A stretch of DNA of 64,000 nucleotides from Dugong dugon (lineage: Eukaryota; Chordata; Mammalia; Sirenia; Dugongidae), in NCBI GenBank assembly GCA_030035585.1, contig CM057477.1, positions 65,701,447-65,765,446 on the forward strand, written 5' to 3'. Position 1 is the stretch's first letter, and every line of letters begins with the position of its first letter. Under the pieces are notes generated by a model. It worked only from the letters and a program-made list of their open reading frames with translations, had not been told where the DNA came from and did not search any database. Shown here piece by piece: positions 51,901 to 63,900 of this stretch. The position numbers and the translations under genes are program-made.

Positions 51901-54900
51901 CCAGGCTTTTCTTCCTGGCCCGTCTTAGTTTGCAAGCTCCACTGAAACCTCTTCAGCATCCTAACAACACACAGGCCTGCACTGATAGACGGATAGTGGC
52001 TGCACTTGAGGTGCATTGGCCAGGAAGGCAAGAATTCTTCCACTGGACCACCACTTCCTCAGTGGAAAGCGGTAACATAATCAAGTATCTCTTGCCCTTT
52101 AAATAAACGCATTGCTGAGTTGCTTTCAAATCAGTATTATCAGTGATTTATAGGCTCTATTTCTATGAGGCCAGGGATGCCTAGCTTCCTTATAGAATCA
52201 TAGAAATATAGGGGAAGAGAGATGTTTTTAAACTGCACGAAGCTATGGAACTTTGTTTGCAATCTTTTGTCTGTTGTTCTCAACCTTAGCTGTAGATCAG
52301 TGTCATCTGTAGAACTTGGTAAAAATTATATAAACGCTCAAGCCCCATTCCCGACCTACGTGGGAGTATTAAATATGTGTGTGTGTGTGTATGTATATAC
52401 TTACATACATACATATACGTATTTAAGCCTCAAGGATGATTTAGATGCCTATAGAGCCTGGATTGTGAACCACTGTCCCACACTGAAGCATCATACTCCA
52501 TGAAAGCAATAGAACTGGGCCACACTGGTTGAACTGGAGGAGGTTCTATGCCTTGGAGCCCCTAGAGCTCAGGAAAGGCCAGTGTGAGACCCGTAATCTA
52601 GTGCGTTGCCCTGATTTTACAGATGAGCAGATGGAGGAACATAGGTGGGAACTTAGCAAGAGCTGCTTTAAGGCAGAGCTGCACTCCCCCTACCTGGGAG
52701 CTCTTCCTACTCGGCAGGGTACTGACACATCTTGGTTGAAATGTTGCATTTGCCCAAATCATTTTTTATATGTTACATGGAACTCTGAAAGTTTGTTTTT
52801 AGGAACCTAGATGATATTCATGTTTTTTTGATTGCTTTTATTCTTGTGCTTGGTTTCATGTTGCAGGATAAGTTCATCGAAAACTCAGGACATGGACATG
52901 ATGATGATTGAGCAGCTGAGAGAAGCAGTAGATTTGCTGCAAGATCCCACCAGGTAGGTGTGTCTTTCCAGGTTTCGTATGTAAGTGATGCACACTGAGG
53001 TATTGAGCACATTATCTCTGTTTTTAAAATATGTATGCATACAGTGTGGGCTCAGACTACCCACTGAAAATCAAAGAATAGTCATTTTAACAGCCTGTTT
53101 TCCCAAGACCCAAACTTCTGGAGGTATTAAGATTCATCCCCTCTACCCCATTCCCCAAATGGAGTGTTTGTGTAAAATTCATATAGGAATTTTTGGTATA
53201 ATTCTTAGAAAACAGATATATGGTAGAAGTGCAAATTTTATACTGCTCAACAACCATTAACATCCCCTGATTCATAAAAATGTAAAGGAGAAAAGAATTG
53301 GTGTATCAAGTACTACGTCTTTATATCTGGTTGCGCCAAATAGAGCCGTTATGAGTTGGAATCGATGCGACAGCAGTGGATTTGGTGTGGTTTTGGTGCC
53401 AAATGTATGTTAACTAAATAGTATATTTCTAAAGATTTGAGTTACAGGATAATTTTTTCTTTGAACTGGTCTTCGCCAATAATAGGCACTATATGCAGTG
53501 AATATACTTTTTGGTGTCTTAGCTAGGGATAGGAGCCCTGGTGGCACAGTGGTTAAGTGCTACAGCTGCTAACGAAAAGGTTAGCAGTTCAGATCCACCG
53601 GCCACTCCTTGGAAACCCTATGGGACAGTTCTACTCTGTCCTATAGGGTTGCTATGAGTTGGAATCGACTTGACGGCAACAGGTTTTAGCTAGGGATAAT
53701 GGAATTCCCATGGACAAAATGTTTTTAAGCAAGACAGTATATCCTGTATCATGTAATAACTAACTTACCTGTTCACCAGTTACTGTCCAGTTAACCCTGA
53801 CTCATGTCAACCCCATGTGTGTCAGAGTAGAACTGTGCTCACTAATAGGAATTTCAGTGGCTGATTTTTCATACGTAGATCTTCAGGCGTTTCTTTCAGG
53901 GTACCTCTGGGTGAACTTGAGCCTTCAACCTTTCAGTTAGCAGCCAAGCGTGTTAATCGTTTGTACCACCCAGGGACTCCAGTAACTACCTTATCGCTAG
54001 AGAAATAGATGCAAAGCTTATCCCTGGTAAACTTTTTAGGAGTCTTGGGAATTATGAAGGTGGTGTGGTCTTACATAGGGTGAACATTGACATGATCCCA
54101 CAGCAGTTGTTGGAATAAGAAAAGGGTGGTCAGTGAATCCCAGTGTGCCCGTGAGAGTCTACCAGCCATGTTTAGTTAGAGTCAGGTTGACTGTGAATGG
54201 CTGAAAAGCTTCAGTGATTGATTTGAAAAGCATTTCAATTCTGTGGACATTAATTGAGTGCTTAGAGAGTGGCAAGATCTTCAATGTACGCCTTGGGGGA
54301 TATAAAGTTGAACAAGGCACAGCCTTGGCTTTCTGAGAACTTAAACTATAGTAGCTAGAGATTGCCTTGAGCAGTTATTTATAAGTGTAATTATTTAAGT
54401 GCTTGAAATGGAGGCAGCCAGTTGCCGTGGAGTCAGTGCTGACTCATCGTGACCCCATGTGCATCAGAGTAGAGCTGTGCTCCGTAGGGTTTCCAATGGC
54501 TGATTTTTCAGAAGTAGTTCACCAGGCCTTTCATCCAAGGCACATCTGGATGGACTCGAATCTCCAGTCTTTCAGTTAGCAGCCAAACGCATTAACTGCA
54601 CCACCAGAGACTCCAGGTGTAAGTATCAGTGGTGTGGAAATCTGGGCCTGGCCCAGTAGTAACATAATAGTGACGAGGAGGAAGTGACTCCCTGCCCCAG
54701 GCCTCAGTTGCATCATCCTCTATGAGAAGTGGGTTGAACAGAGGATCTGCAGATTCCTTTCCAGCTCTGAAATACCTGAGTCCATGAGCTGCTAAGATTA
54801 TTGAGCAAGTTGGAATTATGGTGGATGTGTTCCACATTGTGGAATGAAATATCCCTGAGCCACCTTTCAAGTGCCTTCAGATTTGCATCTTTATGGGGTA

Positions 54901-57900
54901 CTACTTTGAAATTATATTATGTTGTAAAACTTTACATAGATTTCATTTTCTCCATAAAATAATCCACTACTTTGGCCTCCTTAGGCCCTTCTTTTCATGC
55001 TGAAATAATTATTACAAAATGACGATTCTAATTTTATGATAATGCTTCTGTGAGCTAGTGTAATAGAACCCTGTTTTTGCTTTTTATAAAGAGAGGGCAC
55101 TTCGAGAGGTCATTTATTCCTGGCTGCTTGGGACTAAATATTAGTAATAAGAAAGTTTACATACACATTGAATTTTTCCTTTATCTCATGTTTCATAGAT
55201 CCAGGTTTTGTTTTTGTTTCTTTTTTTTTTTACTTACAGTTAAGCCACGAATCATTGGAGTAAATTTTGGAGCTTTACATTTTATACAACCTTAACATCA
55301 GAAATTTTTTATCTGTTTATTGCTGTCCTGTTTTGCCTTTATCTTTTCTTCTCTCAAGGACTTCTGATTGTTAGTTTGATAGCAGCTTCAGTAGAAATGT
55401 ATAACAACTCATTGCTGCCCTTTAAAGGGCTTTATAACTTCTATATAACTTATAGAAATTCCTGGTTTTATAAGTCTTAAAAACAAATCTACTTCTTAAA
55501 ATTGCAGGAATTCAAAAACCATATGTGAGAAAATTTCAAAAATAACAATGCATATCAAATTGTTTGTGAATTCTTATTTTTTCGGTATTAGTATATATCA
55601 GAGAGGTCTGCCTATGAAAGCTAAATGCCCTGAGACATATACTATGTCTTACTCTTAGCAACTTTACTTGTTTCTGTAAATTAATAAAGTTCTAGAATAA
55701 AATTTAGTATGTGATACCTATGAAGACTATGACTTTATCAGAAATTTCTGCTCTATAGTAGATAAGTTGGATCTAGATGCCAACAGCAGATGGAAAATTA
55801 TACGTTGGCATGTGGTGGGAAAATACCATGTTGTTTGAAAAGTTTATCATAAACGTTTCATCACTTAATCATAAGGATACATATAACTTTTTTATATACT
55901 AACATTTTAAACTAAATATGACCCAAAAGCAATAGAATTCATTAAAAGTTCAGTGAATTTACTCAGGTCTGTTGTTTTTTTTCATACTCTTTAGGTTAAG
56001 TACAGATATTACAGAGAGAAGAGTCGTAAACCTGTATCCCGTGGAGTCAGCCGAAGCCTTAGAATTAGAATATACTGCATTAAAGTACGTTTACATTTTA
56101 ATAGCAGCAATATATTTCTCTTTTTACATGGAAATGTTTCCTTTAAATTTCACTTTATGTCTTTCTTTTTTCCCTCTTGTTCCCACAGTGGTCAGATGCA
56201 GCTGGAGACATCTCCGCTGTATGAGGTAAGGCTGCACTTGGGTTAGCCAGAGCTCTGTGCAATATCCTGCCACAGAATACTGGCCGCCATGTTCTGTAGA
56301 GATTCATCAGGAGATAAAGGGTTTGTTCACCAGGGAAGTGCTCAGATTTATTTAAGATGCATTGTTCAACTTTTCTATGAGTCGGAATCGACTTGATGGG
56401 AACGAGTTTGGTTTGGAGGCCTGGTAGCGCAGTGGTTAAGAGCTACGGCTACTAACCAGAAGGCCGGCGGTTCAAATCCACCAGCCGCTCTTTAAAAACC
56501 CTATGGGGCAGTTCTACTCTGTCCTATAGGGTTGCTATGAGTTGGAATCGACTCCACAGCAACAGGTAGTTTTTTTGTTTTGTTTTTTGTACCCTCTTTA
56601 GTTTTTGTGCCTGCTTATTACATACCAAACCAAAAAAATCAAACTCATTGCCATCAAGTCTATCCCAACTCCTGGTGACCGTGTATGACAGAGTAGAGCT
56701 GCTCCGTAGGGTTTTCTTGGCTGTAATCTTTGTGGAAGCAAATCACCAGGCCTTTCTTCTGCTGTGCCACTGGGTAGGTTCAAACCACTAACCTTTAGGT
56801 TATCAGTCAAGCGGACTGTGCCACCTTGGGACCATATTATACTCCACATGCCTTTAAAGATGAGAGTTGGCTGCTGTCAGTAAGCCACTCTAAATGCTTA
56901 CAGTGTGTGAGACAGTCTCCTGGAGTGAGGGGGTGGCAACCCAGATAGAGAGTGCAGCTGTGCTGAGTCAGGAAACTGGAGGGAGGACTGTTCAGTCCAG
57001 CTTTTACAGCCCAGAAAAAAGTCTGTTAACCGGCCAGATAGAAATGAACTAGAAAGGACTTCAAAGATAAGAACAAACCATTTTGGAAATTTCTAAGAGG
57101 GTTAAAAGAACATAATGAAGAGAAAACTGCTGGGGACCCTGGCGGCAGGGTAATGGTAGGTTGGGTAGCGTTACGTGGGGTGATGTTTGGGTGCTGCAGA
57201 GAAAGCAGTTTTGACATAAAACTGGAGATGAGCTTAGAAAGTTCCAAAGAAAGACTAAGTTACCCAAGTCATAGTGAGATTAGTTTGAGATGGTGACTTG
57301 AGAGTGAAACATAGGTTGCAACCTATTCCATCCCTTCATAGTGAATGGGCTTAGAATGACTGATTTAGGTACTGAGACTGTGGACAAACCAATTTCTAGC
57401 CCTTGAGGTGTCGCACATGAACTATAGAACAATTTCACACTCTTAAAAGCTTATTGATGCTGAACTGACAGCATGTGATTTGCCGGGTAATGTGGGGTCC
57501 AGGCAGGTGCATTTATTCAAAGCTCTCAATGTGATTCTGTGTGTTTGGGAATCAAGTCTCTGTGCTGAAGAAATACGGGGAAAAGAGAGGTAAAGGCAAA
57601 AAGCCATGTTCCCAGAGAGTATGGATGGTTGTTAAGTACCTCGACCTGGAATTAGGTCAGGTATCAGTCCCAGCTCAGACTTGCTAATTATGCAAATCAC
57701 AGGTTATTAGCCTCTCTGAGCCTTACCCTCATTTTCCATAAACTAGGATGATAATAAGACCAGTTGTAAACATTAAATGAGATGATTCAAGAAAGATCTC
57801 ACAACACAGGGCACCCAGTAGATCTTAGCTGCTGTTGTTATTCTCCCCCTCTTATTGTCTTTGGTGTGGTGTTCAGGCAAAATCACAGGCCCAGCTCTTT

Positions 57901-60900
57901 CCCTGGGTGGAGGCATCATCGCCTCGCCCAGCAGTGGAGCGACAGGGAGCCCCTTCCACTCTTCTCGCCATCTGAGACAGGCTGTTTCTGATTCTGTGCA
58001 GACCTGCTTTTTCTTAGGGGAAATAATTTTCAGCTTATAAAAGCTCACAAATACATATATGTAATAAGAAACACCCATATATCCTTTACTCAGATTTACC
58101 AGTTGTTAACATTTTATCCCATTTGCTCTATCATTTCTTCTCTCTCTCCCTCTCCCCTTCTCTGTTACATACACACATAGTTGTTTTTTTTTTTTTTTCT
58201 GAATCATTTGAGGCTGAATTTCATCAGCCATACCCCTTAAGCCCTAAATATTTCAGTGTGTATTTCCTAACAATATGGATTTTACCTTTCATAATAATAT
58301 CCCACTTATCAACCTCATAAATTTATGTTGATATTGTATTTTCATCTAACATGTCATCCATATTTCAAATTTGTCAGTTGATGTAATAATGTCCTTTATG
58401 TGTCCTTTTGGGAGCAGATTGCCAGGTCTTTCTCCTGAGGCACTTCTGGGTGGACTTGAAATGCCATCCTTTTGCTTAGCAGCTGAGCACATTAACCATC
58501 TGCACGACCCAGAGTGTCCAAAAAAGAAAGCAGAGCTGCACAGAATAAGCTAGGGTGTGCCCACTGTGGGCCCTTCTCCTGTGCTGGCCTAGGATTCTGC
58601 CCTCAGTCACGGTTTCTCTCCTTCCATACTCCCTCCCTGGAGTACCAGGTCACCCCCATGGACTCAGCCACCCCATAAACAATAATGACTTCCAAATCTA
58701 TAGCTAGCCCCCAGTGTTCGGATATGTATGTACAGATGCTGCTGACCTTTTCATCTCCATCCCCCTTGAGTTTCTCATTATCTGCCCGGCTGAACTAAAG
58801 CTGTACTAACTTCCCTCTTAACTGCTCCCATATTCCCTGTGGTGCTCAGTGAAACCATCACCCACCCAGTCAGTCCTGCCGGAAGCCAGGATGTCCTGAA
58901 CCTTCTTCCATGGCCAGTCCCAGGTCCTGCACGTTCTACCTCAAAAAGTTTCTTAAATCTCTCTCTTACCTAGTGGTTGCCAAGGCAAACTGATGCTCAA
59001 CTGACAGCATGTGATTTGCCCAGGTAATTTGGGGTCCAGGCAGGTGCATTTATTAAGATCTCCCAGTATGATTCTGTGTATTTGGGAACCCCTGCTGCCT
59101 TGGACCATTTGTAAAAACCTGTAATGAAAATGGATGTATGGTGGGGGCAACAGGCAGCTTGATAACTTCGAAGGTAAACTGATGTTCAGTGAGGCACTTG
59201 GGACTGAACTCTGCTCCTGGAATCCCTTACCTTCGTTTGTGTGATAGTTCAGATAGATTTTTCTGTGAAGACAGCTTTGTATTTTTAGAAAATGTAAGTG
59301 TGACCTACTTGGCTACTTAATACACCTAATGAATTAATTTAATGTATCCTCATCACGTGCCTATGTGCCGGGCATGTGATGGAAGCAAGAAAGATACGGT
59401 TCTTGCCTTGTCAGTTTTACAGTTCAGCGGAACATACCATGCACTATTTTCCTTCTTTAAGGTGCAGAATGATCTAACATCACAGAGTAATGGGAGCCAG
59501 TATTCTCCGAACGAGGTAAGGTTCCTGAAGGTGAAAGAAGGCTGAGGTATTTCATGATGGCCAAATTGCCATGTCTTTTACAGAAAGACAGACACTAGGA
59601 CTGTTGTAATTAGTTGAGTATTGCAGATTCTCTGGGACTCAGTCTCCCTCTCGTTAGCTCCCATAAGCCTCTACTCATAATCAAAGATTAATTTTTATAA
59701 GATATATTAAAAAACAAACAAACAAATACGGGAACCTCTTTATTGAGTGGCTTTGTCCCGAACAGAATGAAAATAGCTGTGATAGGCAACATTTGGAATG
59801 TCTCATTATCCGTAAATGATTCAGGGTGGTTTCCCTGTAGAGGAGACATCTGTCCACTGTTGTCTGTTTCCTCATTGCGTAGCATTATGAGAGTCTTCAT
59901 CACGGTTGCCTGGTTTTGGATGTAGGTGTGTGTGTGTGTGCGTGTGCACGCGCATGCATACTGAAATGCTCACACACACACCTGTGCTGCGGGAGAAAAC
60001 GATTGCTAGTTTTGCATGATTATAAAACATTTTTCTAATGAGCAAAGAAAGAAAACGAATGAATCCCAAAAAAGCAACTTTTTTTTTTTTTCTGCTACTG
60101 GAAACACTTTCCATGTGAAGATACATTTATTATCGTAACTTTTAGCCAGGACTTCATCACACAGCAGCAAATGCAAAAATGTCGTGGTTATGTGATAATC
60201 CTTGAACCCAGAGAAGCACGTCTGGTTCTGCTCTAGTATTGTAAATTTCCTTTCCTTCTAACTCCACAGATGAGTGAGAATTCCCCTGCTGTCTCTCCTA
60301 CCACAAACAGCACAGCTCCCTTTGGCCTGAAGCCTCGATCAGGTAAATTACAGCCTGAGCCTGTTCTTACACTGGAGACGAAGCTTTCAGTGGTTTCTCA
60401 TTAGCCTTGTAAATTTATACGTGATTAGTGTGAACATCTTTGTCAGCTCTGGCGAGTTTGAATCTTGACATCAGAACCCTGCTACAGCTTGGGGAGTCCA
60501 GATCTGGGAGCTTTGTTTTTATCGATTCAGCTGTTTAGTCCGTGTTATCAGTAATGAATTACCTTCTTTGGAATCAGAACAAAGAAAAAAAAAAGGTGGT
60601 GTATGTGTGTGTTAAAACAAAAGATCATACTGAGCCAATAACAGAAATTGATTGAAGTTTATTTAATACACGATTTGCGAATTGGGGTGAATTTCGACTA
60701 GGGAGTCAAAAACGTTCCAAAGAGGAAAGAACTTCCAAAGATTCCTATACCCCATCTTATACGACATTGCCATGGAAACAGGGCCAGAACAGTGTTTACA
60801 TAAAAACGTTTTACCCTGAAACACAGCTTCTATCTGACCTTGGAGTTTCTGTTTCTCAAAACTGACAGCACATAGGTAACTCTTCGCCCAATGCCCAAGG

Positions 60901-63900
60901 CAAAACTGTATTTACTAATTTATCTAGACCGTTTTGACTCATAAAGGTGACTTTAAGAAACCAATTCTCTCAAGGCTCAAGGTTCAAAAGAACATCTCAG
61001 GGAAATAGCTTGTGGATTTGTCACCCCACCTCCATGGAACCCAGAAATCTGGATTTGGGGAGAATTAAACTCCATCCCTCATGTGTTAAGTGGAGAAGAA
61101 ATAATCTATTGAGTTTTTTAACCCAGAGGAGATAAAAAAGCCACCCCTTTGTCCCAGTGGTTCCTGGGGCTCTGCTGAGTGAAATTTCCAGGGCAGCCTC
61201 TGGGAGAGTGGCTGCTTTCTGAGCCTGGTGGGTCCCATGTACTTACATAACAGTGTGATCATTTCAAGGCTTGTGTGAGTGGTCAGGAGTCATAAAGACT
61301 TTTATGAAAGCATTCTGCTAATATTACCTACTTTCTTAGTTTAATATTAGTATGTTCACAAAAGCAAATTATAGCAAAGTGCAAAATAATTACTCATTTT
61401 AAAAAGAAGGACTATGTATAGAAATGTGGTTCTTCTGTTTGTTTGTTTTTTTCCATTTATTTCAAGTTCTGGTACTGTTTACCTTTTTTTTTAGGTTCTT
61501 CTTTGTTTTAATCTTTTTGATTCTTTGGCTTGTAGCATACACTCACTATTAGTGCTTTTAAACAAATTCTGTTAAAAGACTCAGACACTTTAAAGCAAAA
61601 GCTAATCAGGACCTCATATGCTCTTTGGTTTTCCAGTGAAGCATTTTGGCAACAGCAGAAGTTATACATATGTATATTTTGAAGAAGGGTACCCATAGAA
61701 AAAGAACAAAGATGACACTTTTTTTTTCTAGTTTGCTTTTTTATTTTTATTTTTTTATTGTGAAAATATACATAACAAAACATATGCCAAAACATGACTC
61801 TTTAAAAAGCAATTTTTTTTTTTTAATTTCTGGAGCAAGTTATTGATCGTGACGAGGTGTAATGGTTTCCTCGCATTTTGAACGGGCCCTCAGGCAAAGC
61901 CATTTGAGAAAAATACCTTGCGTGTTCCAAGGGCTAGTGGATGTTTTATGGAGAGCCAAACGGTACATGAAATAAAGCTCAAATGCTGGCCACCTCATTT
62001 AGAGCACTGAGCATATGTGGCCCGAGCTGGGCAGTGGGCCCTGCGTGGGGCTTCCACTTCCACAGCGTCAGGTTGGTGCTGGGAGAAACGGAGGTCAGAC
62101 CAGGCACCCCTCCCCTCATCCAGGCCTTCAGTGATTGGATGCCGCGAATATGGTCTCTATATAACCAGGACCTCCAATTGTGCTATGACTTTCTCCTGAT
62201 CCTTGCAGACAGTTGTACACCATTTCAAAATATTTTCATATCGAGCAAATTAAAAGTTGAATAAATCTCCAAAGAACAGTATTCTTCTGAATGCGCATTT
62301 TTGCAATTCAGTTTAAAAATTGTTTCTGTGATTTTTTTTATTCCTTTTATAGATTCCAAACTCAGCTCATCAAATTTAGGGCTTACAGTGTACTTGCTCT
62401 GTGAAACCATTTCACATTCTTTGTAGTGGTGAAAAATAAATGGAGTATTTATTCTACACAGCAGAAAACAAAGACCATTTCCTCTTGATGTGGAAATTGT
62501 GCTGGTTATTGAAAGCTCTGTCTCCTTTGTTGCTATAAATAATACTAACTTATCTTTAGAAATACCAGCTGAAATATTGGAATTTTATAAAACTAGAATG
62601 ATATATTTGGATTGTGTCATTTTATTTAGTAATTTGAAATTATTACTGTATGTATTTTTTACATTTTCTTGGAAATAATATATATATAGTAATCTTAACT
62701 GAGGATCATATGATTAAGAAGGATAGAAACCATTTTTGATTGAGTAGCTCTGGAACTTTTAAAAGCCAGTTAATCTTTATTTTAAAATTAAGTATGTGAA
62801 TTTATGTGATTTCTGTGCTATAAATAAAAAATAGCAAGTTGGAAGAACTTAGATTCTGAAAGTTGGCTGATAGTTTCCTTTCAAGGAACTTTTTTTGGGG
62901 AAAAGGATATTCTTTGATTTACCCCCAAAGAAACAAAATTGTACACACCCAAATATTCATTCCTAAAACCATGTGTATTTATTTTACTAGCCCTGCCTTA
63001 TGATTGAATAAAAAATTATATTAGATGTCTCCTGGACATGTGAAGTTACTGTATTTAATACAATAAAAAGATATTACCATTTTCATAAATCACCAACTCA
63101 AAAGTGCTTGAAATTGATTGGCATCTGTTGGTTAACTGGGTTTGTTAAAAACCTCTACTAGTGTCGAAATTGTTTTTATATTGACCAGTATCAAAGACAG
63201 TAATGAGAGGTCTGTGTGTTAAAGGGTTGAGGAAAGAGTTGTCTAGATTCAGCTACCGATAAAGCATGCCAGTAGACTTAGAGATGTCTTTAAAGAGAAA
63301 TTCTACATTTCCTTAGGAAAAAAACCATGAATGAAAAATACTGATTCTGTAATAATTTTATTTCTAAATAATAGATATATTTATACCTATATTAAGCATT
63401 GTCTTAGGTAACCAAACTTTTTGTGTGAAACTATTTGCTAAGAGTGTTAGTTACTTGGAAAGTCTTTGAAAAAGGTGTCTAGTAGGTCTTTTGCTTTTTA
63501 TCTACATAATCTGTGGGTACTCTTTCTTTCTGCCAACTGACATGTTTCATTAGTACTTTAAATCTGGGTTTGCGGAACTATTACGATTAACAGTTATTAA
63601 CTGCATGCAAAGTATATGACTGATAAGTACTAATACTCACTTTTATCATTCTTTTTATTCCATGCACCATCTTTCATTCTCCTCCTATATTGTACATTTG
63701 AAATTAATCCCATATAAATGAAATCCACTTCATTTCCATGCAACCCTTATACCATTTGTGCAATGCTGCTGCCCCTTTGGTTTTTCCTGGTCCTTGTGCA
63801 ACTATACGCGGACTGGCTCTCTTGCTCTCCTGCAGACCCTGCCCTCACTCTTCCTCCTGTCTCCTTCAACAAACTTACACAGGCACAAACATGGGACAGC

